Assembly (NCBI GenBank): GCA_904420095.1
Contig: CAJFUB010000012.1
Span: forward strand, 1 to 44,565
Direction of reading: 5' to 3'
Length of the DNA: 44,565 bases
Source: an uncultured Clostridia bacterium
GTDB lineage: Bacteria; Bacillota; Clostridia; UBA1212; UBA1255
Below are positions 25,406-33,654 of the stretch, piece after piece (the stretch's first letter is position 1; each line of letters opens with the position of its first letter). Below the pieces are notes generated by a model. The model searched no databases. It was not told where the DNA came from and worked only from the letters and a program-made list of their open reading frames with translations. The position numbers and the translations under genes are program-made.

Positions 25406-26004
25406 CAAAAAAACGAATGATCGAAACAAAATTTTTGCATTTATTTTAGCAGTATGCGTCTTTGTCCGCATATTAAGCTTTCCGGCAAGCGCGCGGACTC
25501 TGATCTGGGTAGAGGGATTTTACGGCTATCCTATTACAGTGAATGAAATAACGCTGGGGAATGGAACGGTAGCGTGGAAATGGGTTTCAGGCGAATATAG
25601 CAGTACGGAAAAAGCAGAAATAAAAAATTATGTTATGAATTCATATGATATCTTTACCCAGCTTTATGCGGGGGGATGCAACCGTTAAGTATAATTGTCA
25701 TTCCTATGCATGGTATAGTCAAGCCATCAATAATCAATACTGGATTAATAATCCACAGAAATATCGGGAGGGCAACTGGTTTAAATCAACCGGATGGACA
25801 GATTTAATTCCGTCTGGAATTAAAGCCGGCGATGTAGTTGATTACTATATAACAGAAACAAACCGGCCTCATTCTGCTATGGTATATAGTCTTGCTCTTA
25901 ATTTATTCTCTTCAAAATGGGGATCTGCCGGACTGTATGTACACAAACTGACAGAAGTCCCTGCGGGTTATATTTCAAGAGATTTAGGATATTATAGGCT
26001 TTAA
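25392..26004 (+). pseudogene. Secreted amidase-like (NlpC/P60-type) gene broken by frameshift
   Basis: Two overlapping frames make one protein. The first (from 25392) gives a signal peptide (FAFILAVCVFVRILSFPASA) and ends after 25688. The second carries KYNCHSYAWYSQ with a candidate catalytic Cys, then IKAGDVVDYYITETNRPHSAMVYS with a candidate His. The frames join if one G is removed from the run of six at 25670-25675, giving LYAGDATVKYNCHSYAWY. At the 5' end, the best-spaced start (ATG at 25402, behind GGGAGG and overlapping the previous stop) would need one extra A in the A7 run at 25407-25413. The gene may be decayed, phase-variable or affected by sequencing error. Confidence 0.72.
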
Positions 26005-26036
26005 TTATTTGTATATCGCGTTTTTGAGTTGAAAAC

Positions 26037-26075
26037 AAACCCACAACGAACCTTTTTGGTAAGCTGTGGGTTTTT
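26037..26075. terminator. Bidirectional Rho-independent terminator
   Basis: AAACCCACA (26037-26045) and TGTGGGTTT (26065-26073) form a 9-bp stem. T-runs follow on both strands (TTTTT on plus, TTTGTTTTC on minus). It can end the amidase-like gene from the left and the riboswitch transcript from the right. Confidence 0.82.
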
Positions 26076-26079
26076 CTTT

Positions 26080-26096
26080 GGCCGTTTGATACGGCC
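26080..26096 (-). other. Small hairpin between riboswitch and terminator
   Basis: GGCCGT and ACGGCC with a 5-base loop form a 6-bp stem. It lies between the TPP aptamer and the terminator and could belong to the expression platform. Confidence 0.4.
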
Positions 26097-26124
26097 TGCG
26101 CTTGTTAGCCTATATTCTCTTTAG

Positions 26125-26216
26125 TCGATTCCCTTCGTTAGGATTATCTAAATCAGGTTCTAGGGTCGAAGATTTTAATCTTCCTCTCAGCCTGTCTCAC
26201 AAGCTCCCCGACGATA
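26125..26216 (-). promoter_or_regulatory. TPP riboswitch aptamer (THI-box), no thiamine gene downstream
   Basis: On the minus strand the conserved core appears in order: CGGGGAGCTTG, CAGGCTGAGAGG, a GAAGAT/ATCTTC helix, CGACCCTAGAACCTGAT, TTAGATAATCCTAA and CGAAGGGAATCGA. These match the THI-box elements (CUGAGA, ACCUGAU, GAUAAU and the closing GAAGGGA). Helix AGCTTG/CAGGCT is fully paired. The closing helix P1 is weak (TCG/CGA with mismatches outside). Downstream on this strand are a small hairpin and a terminator, then only the convergent amidase-like gene. The GNAT gene lies 72 bases upstream on the same strand. Confidence 0.9.
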
Positions 26217-26288
26217 TTGAATTACGGTGCGCATCTTGGCACCACTCCTATCATGTGCCGAATGCGTTTTTTCATACATGGGAAAATT

Positions 26289-26819
26289 TTACTTTTTGAG
26301 TTGTGCCAGCACGGCGTCCCACCGCGCCGGAAAATCCTCGCTGCCGGAACGCTGCGGCACAAAGCCGGCCTCCAGATAAGTTCTGATCGCAGGAATCCGG
26401 AAATCATCCGTCGTCAGATGCGCCGTTTCCATCCCGCACTCCAGCAATGCGTTGACCGCAAGTCTGGCAAGCGCCGTTCCGATTCCGCAGCCGCGCGCCC
26501 AGGGAGCCGCGCAAACCATATGAACGTACCCGTGCCGCTTTGTAAAATCACAGAAAACGGAAGCCGTCGCACAGGGCACGCCGTTTTTTTCTATAAAACA
26601 GATTCCCTCAGGATCGTACCCCGGATATTCCTCCATAATTTTCCGGAATACGGTACGGTCTCCCTTTCCGTCCGTCAGACCATACTGCACAATTTCAAGC
26701 CATGCATCGATGTCCGCTGCGCTCCCGTCGAACCTTCGGAAGGAAAATCCCTCCGGAAGTGCAACCTCCAGCGGCTCCGCTGCGCTCCCGCGCGTCCAGT
26801 TCATAATCAGCTGTTCCAT
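26289..26819 (-). CDS. GNAT-family N-acetyltransferase
   Basis: A 176-residue acetyl-CoA-dependent acetyltransferase. The acetyl-CoA-binding motif A appears as AAPWARGCGIGTALARLAV (R-x-x-G-x-G/A pattern), and the C-terminal YLEAGFVPQ segment matches motif B. The ATG at 26819 lies six bases behind GAGG; an in-frame TTG at 26837 does not. The gene follows the dockerin protein by about 40 bases and may be co-transcribed. The acceptor is unknown. Confidence 0.85.
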   Translation of the reverse strand: MEQLIMNWTRGSAAEPLEVALPEGFSFRRFDGSAADIDAWLEIVQYGLTDGKGDRTVFRKIMEEYPGYDPEGICFIEKNGVPCATASVFCDFTKRHGYVHMVCAAPWARGCGIGTALARLAVNALLECGMETAHLTTDDFRIPAIRTYLEAGFVPQRSGSEDFPARWDAVLAQLKK

Positions 26820-26858
26820 ATCATTCCTCAAAAACAATAAATTTATGCTGCAAAGAGC

Positions 26859-29570
26859 TTATCCCAAAACGACGTCCCAATCGGCAAGATACTGCAGAAG
26901 CAGACCGGAGTCCCTCCCGTTGACGACGCCGTCGCCGTTCGTGTCTGCCGCTTCTTCCACAATTTCAACATCCCATTCCGCAAGATACTGCAGAAGCAGG
27001 CCGGAATCCCGGCCGTTGATGACGCCGTCGCCGTTGACGTCTCCGGAAATAAATGCCTCCTTTACAGAAACCTCGAAAAACGCCGTTTTTCCCCCGAATG
27101 CCACCGTCACGGTTTTCGTCCCGGCCTCTGAAAAATCGTATTCACATGTGTATCCGCTGAATATCGCTTCCTCGGCGCCGTCCTCATATCTGGCAATCAC
27201 TGTCAGCCCATCCGTGTTCAGCGTGTCACCCGCCTTGTATTCCGTTATGTAAGGCAGCGATTTCAGATAAAGACGCTCGACCTCCGGAGGCGCGGCGGAA
27301 ACGTCCCCAAGGTTGACGGTTATTTCCGCAATATCGAAAAGACCGTTCTCCGCAGTAACACCGCGCAGATAAAATGTATGCGAGGTATTTCCGGGGAAAG
27401 AGGTGAAATCCGCTCCCCCGCTGAAGGCATTAAAGGCCGGGCAGTTCAGCGCGATCGGCCCGCCGCCTTGATAGACATCCGCTCTGAAATCCGTTTCCAC
27501 CGGAAGCCAGAGGCCATCGTCGATTTTGTATTCGAACTGCACGACACCGTCGCTGTTCACGGCCCAGCCCTGATAAGAAAGCATCGCCGCGGAAGCGTCC
27601 GCAAACGTATACGTTTTCCTGTATACCGTTCCCGGAACACTGAAATGCCGGTCGCTGCCAAATTGCTCAAAATACCCCGTAAAGGAAGCATCAGCAGCTT
27701 TCACTGCGATCTGAAACTCCGCCACGGTATACGATTCGCCTTCCGGCAGGATCCCCCGTACCGTAACTGCATGCGTTCCTGCCGCAGGAGTCGGTACGTC
27801 CGCATAAAACGTATTGAGCGTGCCCTTCCGGAGCGTCTGCAGCGGGAGCCATTCCCCGCCGTCGATCCGGTATTCAAAGGAGTCGCAGCCGTTTTTATGG
27901 AAGGACCAGCCCTCAAGTGCAAACGTCTCGGAAGAAGACGGCACCGTGCCCGTTCCGGAAGCCGGTCCATCGTTTACGCGCGAGCTGATGGGACTGGCGA
28001 TCCGGTTCACATACTCCGCGCCGTCCAGCGGTACGGAAGCGTATTCCTCCAAGCCTACGGAATCGATTTCAAGATTTTTAATGATCATATAGCCGCCGCT
28101 CGTAATTTTTGCCTGGAGATCGGCAATCGAGCCGTAATTTCCGCCGACGCCCCACGAGCGCTTCCGTACGATGGGCGGCGTCTGCTCAATCGTAGTCACA
28201 TGGGAAATCGTACCATCAAGATCGTACGCCACGTCATATACCAGAATGATATGACCGGATCTGTTCAGCGCCTGTCCGGGAACAAGCAGACTGACGCTCG
28301 TGCCGACGTTCGCATACTTCGTGCCCCTGTCGCCAAGCGTTTTAAAGTCGGACGTGGTAAAACGCGTTTCCGAATCCCAGCAGTAAGAAACAAACGCGCT
28401 GCAGTCGTTGGAATAGGTCGGCATGATATTCCCGTTGTAATTTGCGGCTCCGGTGTACAGCTCGCTGTCCGGATCCGCCGCTTCCGCCGCAAACTCGTCG
28501 ATGGTAATCGTTTCACCGCCGTTTACAAACGGACCAACATATTTTCCGTTATAAATCGGCTGACCGTACGGAATTCCGTAATACGTCACGCCCGCTTTAA
28601 AATATTCCTTGTTCGCCTCGCTCTGCGACTGAAAAACAGGGAAATCCGCCAGCGCCGTCCATTTCACCTCTGCCATCTGCCGCGCCCGCGCGATACAGTT
28701 TTGGACTCCCTCGGAAAGCTCCCTGCGCAGCAGCGCCGCCGTGTTCACATCCTCCTCCGGGGCAATCATCGGCTCCAGAAGGCCGCTCGCGTCGCCGTCC
28801 GCATCCGCAAGCACATCTGCAACGTCACCGCCGCCGTACAGGGCAAACGGCTCCGGCTCGCTCTTCTTATGAAGCTCCGTAACGGAAATCATGTAGTCGC
28901 CGTCCGTTCTGTTCAGGACAAGCGTATCCGCCTCCACATACCACGTTTCCGCTTCGCTGACATAGGAAACGCCCGCATCTTCTTCATACAGCCAGACCGT
29001 ATCATTCAGGATTGTCCCCGTAGAGAAAAGGTATCCTCCTTCAATCGGGCAGAAGAGACGGATCTCCTCTTCAAAGGTAAAATCCCTGCCGCCGTTTTTA
29101 TAAATCGCGCCGTTTTCCAGCGTATAGAAATCGCCTGCCGGCGAAATAAGAAACAGACCGATTTCGTTTTCCGAAACGTATGCCGCAGACCGCGTAAAGG
29201 ACGCTTTGTCGATCCGGACGATTTCGCGGCCCTGTACCGCGTAAAACGCATGCTCCGTGACGTTCAGGAATTTTGCGCCGGCAAGGCCGTCCGTCAGGAT
29301 TTCCGTGCGGACCGCATCATTCTCGTCCGCCGTCTTTTTTGTCAGATTGCCCGCTTCGATCGCATAGACCGTTTCCTCATAAACGCAGATCGTATTGCTG
29401 TAGAACAATCCCGCCGTATCCGGCGAGCTCTTGCTTTTCTTTTCCGTTTTCCCTGCGGCAGCGGAGGCCGTCCCGCCGGGGAATCCGCTCTGAAAACCGG
29501 TGAGCAGTACGGCGGCCGCAATAAAAAGCATTCGGATTCTTAACCATTTACTTTTTCTCAGGCTTCTCAT
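26859..29570 (-). CDS. Large secreted NlpC/P60-like protein with C-terminal dockerin
   Basis: A 903-residue exported protein. After the signal segment (MLFIAAAVLLTGFQSGF), residues about 50-250 resemble a beta-propeller-like repeat region. An NlpC/P60-like core follows, with Cys390 in SNDCSAFVSYCW, His440 in RSGHIILVYD and Glu462 in TTIEQTPPI, a plausible Cys-His-Glu set for a peptidoglycan amidase or endopeptidase. Two beta modules come next (EGWSFHKNGCDSFEYRIDGGEW and YQGWAVNSDGVVQFEYKIDDG), then a bacterial Ig-like domain. The last 65 residues are a dockerin with two calcium loops (DVNGDGVINGRDSGLLLQYL and DTNGDGVVNGRDSGLLLQYL). The ATG at 29570 follows AAAGGA and overlaps the upstream paralog by 23 bases. 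Catalysis is inferred. Confidence 0.8.
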   Translation of the reverse strand: MRSLRKSKWLRIRMLFIAAAVLLTGFQSGFPGGTASAAAGKTEKKSKSSPDTAGLFYSNTICVYEETVYAIEAGNLTKKTADENDAVRTEILTDGLAGAKFLNVTEHAFYAVQGREIVRIDKASFTRSAAYVSENEIGLFLISPAGDFYTLENGAIYKNGGRDFTFEEEIRLFCPIEGGYLFSTGTILNDTVWLYEEDAGVSYVSEAETWYVEADTLVLNRTDGDYMISVTELHKKSEPEPFALYGGGDVADVLADADGDASGLLEPMIAPEEDVNTAALLRRELSEGVQNCIARARQMAEVKWTALADFPVFQSQSEANKEYFKAGVTYYGIPYGQPIYNGKYVGPFVNGGETITIDEFAAEAADPDSELYTGAANYNGNIMPTYSNDCSAFVSYCWDSETRFTTSDFKTLGDRGTKYANVGTSVSLLVPGQALNRSGHIILVYDVAYDLDGTISHVTTIEQTPPIVRKRSWGVGGNYGSIADLQAKITSGGYMIIKNLEIDSVGLEEYASVPLDGAEYVNRIASPISSRVNDGPASGTGTVPSSSETFALEGWSFHKNGCDSFEYRIDGGEWLPLQTLRKGTLNTFYADVPTPAAGTHAVTVRGILPEGESYTVAEFQIAVKAADASFTGYFEQFGSDRHFSVPGTVYRKTYTFADASAAMLSYQGWAVNSDGVVQFEYKIDDGLWLPVETDFRADVYQGGGPIALNCPAFNAFSGGADFTSFPGNTSHTFYLRGVTAENGLFDIAEITVNLGDVSAAPPEVERLYLKSLPYITEYKAGDTLNTDGLTVIARYEDGAEEAIFSGYTCEYDFSEAGTKTVTVAFGGKTAFFEVSVKEAFISGDVNGDGVINGRDSGLLLQYLAEWDVEIVEEAADTNGDGVVNGRDSGLLLQYLADWDVVLG

Positions 29571-31398
29571 GGTTTTCCTTTCCACACCTTTCTTTTCTGT
29601 CTTTTCCGTCCTCGGGCGCACGCTCTCCCCGTTTCTGCGGAACCGCGTGTTCTGTGTTTTTTTGATGCCTCCGCTTTTTGCAGATCGCGATCAGTACCGC
29701 AATCAGAGCAATCAACAGAACGAGTCCTCCCCCGGCCGCAAGGAGGACGGCGCGGGGAATTTCCAATCCGAAGATCTGATACGTCTTGGCGCCAAGCCGC
29801 ACTTCAATCTGCGCAATATCGAACACGTCGTTCGTATCCGTGATCCCCCGCATGTAAATCGTATGGGTGCTGTTTTCCGCAAAATTGGAAAACCCGAGTC
29901 CGCCGGAAAATTGATTATAAACGTCGCAGAGCTCCTGATAGTCCTTCATCGATCTGTATACGTCCTGACGGAATCCGGCCTCCAGCGGGATCCACAGACC
30001 GTCGTCGATTTTATATTCATAGCCCTTGACGCCTCCCATGCTGAGCGCCCAGCCGCTGAAGGTAAGCGAGCTTTCCGCGGGAGAACCCAGCGAGAATTCG
30101 GTTATGATCGGTTCGTTCAGCGTAGAAGAAGGAATTAACGTGCCCAAAAGGTCGAAGCAGGAAATATAGGATACCGGTTCCATACCGATGTTTACTGTGA
30201 ACTGTGCGATATCATACGTTCCGCCGGAGCTCGTTCCCCGAACGGAAATCGTATGCGCTCCGGATCCGGTGAGTTCCGTTTCTGCGCGAAAACGAAGCAG
30301 CTCTCCGCAGACCTCCGTATCCGCCGTCTGCCACGCTTCTCCGTCAACGCAGTACTCTACAGCGGAAACGCCGTTTTTGTGATACGTCCAGCCTTCGATC
30401 GGAATGACGCCCGCCTCAAGAGCGGCGCTGCCCGTTACAGCATCGTCGGAAACAGAAGCGCTGACCGGTTCGCTGATGCGATTAATATAATTTTCCGAAT
30501 CCAGCGGCACGGCGGCAGATGCTTCGAACGTCACCTTTTCCATCTCTTTGTATCTGATAATTTCATACGGGGCGGTATCGATTTTGTTCTGGAGATCCTG
30601 CAGGCTTCCCGCATTTCCTCCCGCTCCCCAAACGCGGAGCCGCATGATCGGAGGCGTCTGTTCTAGCGTTGTAACCTGCAGAATCTCTCCGAATCTGTCA
30701 TATACGATATCGTAAATAAGAATAATATGCGAGGAGCCCTTATTCAGCGCGTATCCGACCTGAAGGTCCGATACGCTGCTTCCGACATATTGGAACTCCG
30801 CATCACTGTATCCGGCCTCTCCCCTGCGAAGCGTCCGCTCCGCGATCATGGAGGTCGTATAGCGGCCGGGAAGCTGCCATACATATGAAATAAAAGCGCT
30901 GCAGTCGCTCGAATAGAAGGGGGCGTATTTAATGTCGTCAAGCCCTTCCGTATAATACCAGGTGTTCTCCCCCAGCTCTGTGTATAACTCGCTGTCCGGA
31001 TCCGCGGCAGCTGCCGCAAACTCTTCCAGCGTGGCATTAAAGCCAACGTACTTGCCTTTATGTACCGGTTGTCCGTAAGGAATTCCCTGATATACGGCGC
31101 CCTCCCGGAAAATCAGCTCCTGCCCCGTTCCGGGATAGCTTATGATATCGCCCAAAGCGGTCCACGTGATTTCATACATCTGTCTGCCGCGCTTCACAAT
31201 ATTTGCGACTCCCTCCGAAAGCTCCGCACGGCCGGCGCCCGGATACTCTGCAAGATCGGAAACAGAAAGCCCATACGCCTCCGAGCCGCCCGAAGGCATT
31301 CTCAGGCCGATCTGTCCCACAATCAGAACAACGACCGCAAGCCCCGCGGTAAGAAGCCGCATGGGAAATCCATATATTTTTCTGCCAGATCGATTCAT
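29548..31398 (-). CDS. Membrane-anchored NlpC/P60-like protein, paralog of the dockerin protein
   Basis: A 616-residue protein with signal segment (LLTAGLAVVVLIVGQIGL) and the same core as its neighbour: IPYGQPVHKGKYVG, Cys166 in SSDCSAFISYVW, His224 in SSHIILIYDIVYD and Glu246 in TTLEQTPPI. Two similar beta modules follow (EGWTYHKNGVSAVEYCVDGEAW and SGWALSMGGVKGYEYKIDDGLW). It lacks the propeller-like region, Ig-like domain and dockerin. It ends in a transmembrane helix (RAVLLAAGGGLVLLIALIAVLIAI, about 549-572) and a basic, charged tail of about 44 residues. The pair probably arose by duplication and would put one enzyme on the membrane and one on a cohesin-bearing surface partner. Confidence 0.82.
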   Translation of the reverse strand: MNRSGRKIYGFPMRLLTAGLAVVVLIVGQIGLRMPSGGSEAYGLSVSDLAEYPGAGRAELSEGVANIVKRGRQMYEITWTALGDIISYPGTGQELIFREGAVYQGIPYGQPVHKGKYVGFNATLEEFAAAAADPDSELYTELGENTWYYTEGLDDIKYAPFYSSDCSAFISYVWQLPGRYTTSMIAERTLRRGEAGYSDAEFQYVGSSVSDLQVGYALNKGSSHIILIYDIVYDRFGEILQVTTLEQTPPIMRLRVWGAGGNAGSLQDLQNKIDTAPYEIIRYKEMEKVTFEASAAVPLDSENYINRISEPVSASVSDDAVTGSAALEAGVIPIEGWTYHKNGVSAVEYCVDGEAWQTADTEVCGELLRFRAETELTGSGAHTISVRGTSSGGTYDIAQFTVNIGMEPVSYISCFDLLGTLIPSSTLNEPIITEFSLGSPAESSLTFSGWALSMGGVKGYEYKIDDGLWIPLEAGFRQDVYRSMKDYQELCDVYNQFSGGLGFSNFAENSTHTIYMRGITDTNDVFDIAQIEVRLGAKTYQIFGLEIPRAVLLAAGGGLVLLIALIAVLIAICKKRRHQKNTEHAVPQKRGERAPEDGKDRKERCGKENHEKPEKK

Positions 31399-31435
31399 TC
31401 ATTCCACCATACTAAAAATAAATTAACTGCGATTT

Positions 31436-31464
31436 ATCCTATCATAAAAACATATGTCTTTCAA
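31436..31464 (-). promoter_or_regulatory. Promoter of the paralogous secreted-protein operon
   Basis: Minus strand: TTGAAA (31464-31459), 17-base spacer, TAGGAT (31441-31436). Confidence 0.5.
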
Positions 31465-31542
31465 TCATTTTACCGGTATTTTTTCCTCCTGCCGCTCATA
31501 TAAATGAGATAACCGCAGCTTGTCACAGGAGGAGGTAATCGC

Positions 31543-32868
31543 GTGGTTCTCAGTAAAATCCCCCCGAGGAAAAAAGTAAAAATCGCCGCTTACGTTTTGG
31601 TGATCGTGATCGTTCTGGTTTATATCGTATCCGCCTATATCACCACAGTTACAGGGGCTAAGGAAAAATTCACCGGCGACAGCACAGCCGTACAGACTAC
31701 AGAGGCGGATGTAGAACGGCGGTTGGAAAATCTGATTGCTTCCAATATCGGAAGCAATACGGGAGCCGGCAGCATCACAGACAGCGCGCCGCCCGAGCTT
31801 TCCGCTTCGCGGAGCATCGTGCTGGATCAGTCGACAGACCGTGTGCTTTTTTCCAAAAACGCATATTCTAAAGCGCCGATGGCAAGCACCACAAAAATTA
31901 TGACGTTTCTTGTTGCAGTGGAAAATTGCGAGGATCTGTATGAGACCGTCACAGTCAGCCGCGTGGCGGCATACACCGAGGGCTCTACCATGCATCTTGC
32001 AGAAGGAGAGACCATCAGTCTGCACGATCTTCTCTACGGCCTTCTGCTGAATTCCGGCAACGACGCTGCCGTCGCCATTGCAGAGCATATCGGCGGAAGC
32101 GTAGAAGACTTCTGCATCATGATGAACGATAAAGCGTCTAGGCTCGGCGCATCCAACACCAATTTCAAGTCACCGCACGGCCTCGATATGGAAGGACATT
32201 ACACCACGGCATACGATCTGGCCCTGATCGCAAAGGAAGCATATAAGCAGCCGCTGTTTCGTGAAATCATATCGACCTCCACCATCACGCTGAGCGGGCA
32301 TTATTTAAAAAACACCAACCCCCTGCTTGGAAAATACGAAGAAGTAACAGGCGGGAAAACCGGTTACACCGGAGGCGCTGGCCGCTGCATTGTCTATTTC
32401 ATCGACAACGGCGACATCCAAGCGGTAGCCGTGCTGCTCGGCTGTCCGACCTCAAACGACCGGGTAAAAGACGGCGTCAAGCTGCTGCAGTACATAACCG
32501 ATGAATTTGAGACGTATACGCTGATTGAGCGAGGTACGCTTGTCGATTATTTTGCCGTAGAAAAAGGACGCAGGCTAAGCGTAAACGCAATTGTCGACAG
32601 CGATGTGCGCGTAACGCTCAAGAAATCGGAGCGCACCGAAATTCGTACTTCTTATACGCGTTCCACGGAGGCGGAGCTTTCTGAGGAAGGATTTCCGCTC
32701 CTGCAGGCTCCGGTCAGCTATTCCGATGTGCTGGGGGTTCTGTGGATCAAATGCGGAACCACCTGCACACTCAGCGTCGACGTAACAGCGGAGGGCTCCG
32801 TACTCCGGAAAACCTATACGGATCATCTGGGAGATCTGATCAATACGCTGCCTTACGTGTTCGGATGA
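31543..32868 (+). CDS. dacA: D-alanyl-D-alanine carboxypeptidase (DacA/PBP5 type), intact
   Basis: A 441-residue penicillin-binding-protein-type enzyme that trims the terminal D-Ala from peptidoglycan stem peptides. All three motifs are present: S115-T-T-K118 in MASTTKIMTF, S171-G-N173 in LLNSGNDAAVAIAE, and K272-T-G274 in EVTGGKTGYTGGAGRC. An N-terminal membrane segment (YVLVIVIVLVYIVSAYI) and a C-terminal beta domain flank the peptidase domain. The GTG start lies six bases behind AGGAGGAGGT. It is divergent from the membrane-anchored NlpC/P60-like gene. It is the active counterpart of the broken paralog at 6774-8021. Confidence 0.93.
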   Translation: MVLSKIPPRKKVKIAAYVLVIVIVLVYIVSAYITTVTGAKEKFTGDSTAVQTTEADVERRLENLIASNIGSNTGAGSITDSAPPELSASRSIVLDQSTDRVLFSKNAYSKAPMASTTKIMTFLVAVENCEDLYETVTVSRVAAYTEGSTMHLAEGETISLHDLLYGLLLNSGNDAAVAIAEHIGGSVEDFCIMMNDKASRLGASNTNFKSPHGLDMEGHYTTAYDLALIAKEAYKQPLFREIISTSTITLSGHYLKNTNPLLGKYEEVTGGKTGYTGGAGRCIVYFIDNGDIQAVAVLLGCPTSNDRVKDGVKLLQYITDEFETYTLIERGTLVDYFAVEKGRRLSVNAIVDSDVRVTLKKSERTEIRTSYTRSTEAELSEEGFPLLQAPVSYSDVLGVLWIKCGTTCTLSVDVTAEGSVLRKTYTDHLGDLINTLPYVFG

Positions 32869-32907
32869 CAGAGGCTTCAAAATTTTACGGAAATTTCCTC
32901 TGTATCA

Positions 32908-32916
32908 TGTTATAAT
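32908..32916 (+). promoter_or_regulatory. Extended -10 promoter of the DUF1624 gene
   Basis: TGT followed by perfect TATAAT (32911-32916). The predicted start point falls near 32923, beyond the in-frame GTG at 32920, and so selects the ATG at 32932. Confidence 0.6.
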
Positions 32917-32931
32917 CACGTGGGTGATTTT

Positions 32932-33654
32932 ATGGCTGTTACAAAAAACAGAATCTGGGAACTGGACGCGCTTCGAGGCCTGTTCATCCTGTGCGTCGTT
33001 CTGGTCCATACAATATTCGATCTTCAGCTCTTCGGCTTTGTCGGCGAGGATACGCCGGTGCTGTTCAACATCATTCGGGATTACGGAGGCATCCTGTTTC
33101 TATTGATTTCCGGAATCTGCGTCACGCTCGGCTCGCACTCCTTCCGACGGGGAGCCATTGTCTTTCTTTGTGGTATGGTCATTACCGGCGTCACGTACGC
33201 GCTGTATTATATTGATCCGGCAAATGAAAGTCTTCTGATTCACTTCGGCGTGCTCCATCTGCTCGGGCTGTGCATGATTTTGTATCCCTTATATAAAAGG
33301 CTTCCGGTCTGGGCGATTGCTGTGCTTGGCGTTCTGCTGATTGCCGCGGGCTTTGCGCTGCAGCCGCTCCGCTCGGATTTTCCCCTGGCTCTTGTCATCG
33401 GCATCATTCCAAAGGGGTACGCAGCCGCGGATTATTTTCCTCTGCTTCCCAATTTAGGCTACTTTATGATCGGCAACGTACTCGGCCGCACGGTCTATCG
33501 GTCCAGGCAGTCGCTGCTGCCCCGATTTCCTTACACTGCGGCGCCAGTTCGGTTTTTCAGCTTCTGCGGGAGACATTCCCTCTGGATTTACATGCTGCAC
33601 CAGCCCGTTATTTACGGAACCGTTTTACTGATTTACACGATCGTGAATAAATAA
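32932..33654 (+). CDS. DUF1624 (heparan-alpha-glucosaminide acetyltransferase-like) membrane protein
   Basis: A 240-residue integral membrane protein with about six or seven helices. The N-terminus RIWELDALRGLFILCVVLVHTIFD carries the E-x-D-x-x-R-G signature and the helix-1 His of the DUF1624/acyltransferase-3-like group. IHFGVLHLLGL and a C-terminal RHSLWIYMLHQPVIYG segment also match. Members are thought to move acyl groups across the membrane onto sugars; the substrate is unknown. The short leader predicted from the promoter sets the start at 32932, with GGGTGAT before it. The 3' end overlaps the convergent MFS gene by 47 bases. Confidence 0.83.
   Translation: MAVTKNRIWELDALRGLFILCVVLVHTIFDLQLFGFVGEDTPVLFNIIRDYGGILFLLISGICVTLGSHSFRRGAIVFLCGMVITGVTYALYYIDPANESLLIHFGVLHLLGLCMILYPLYKRLPVWAIAVLGVLLIAAGFALQPLRSDFPLALVIGIIPKGYAAADYFPLLPNLGYFMIGNVLGRTVYRSRQSLLPRFPYTAAPVRFFSFCGRHSLWIYMLHQPVIYGTVLLIYTIVNK

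Noticed and set aside
26102..26299. A 65-residue plus-strand frame behind the terminator
   Set aside because: It is antisense to the TPP riboswitch, which fully explains the sequence constraint; no ribosome binding site is present.
26872..27039. Tandem DNA repeat of about 93 bases
   Set aside because: It is explained by the two dockerin calcium-binding repeats encoded there, a normal feature of that domain.
27378..29543. A 721-residue plus-strand frame opposite the dockerin gene
   Set aside because: Arg- and His-rich composition typical of an antisense shadow of a well-supported gene; no ribosome binding site.
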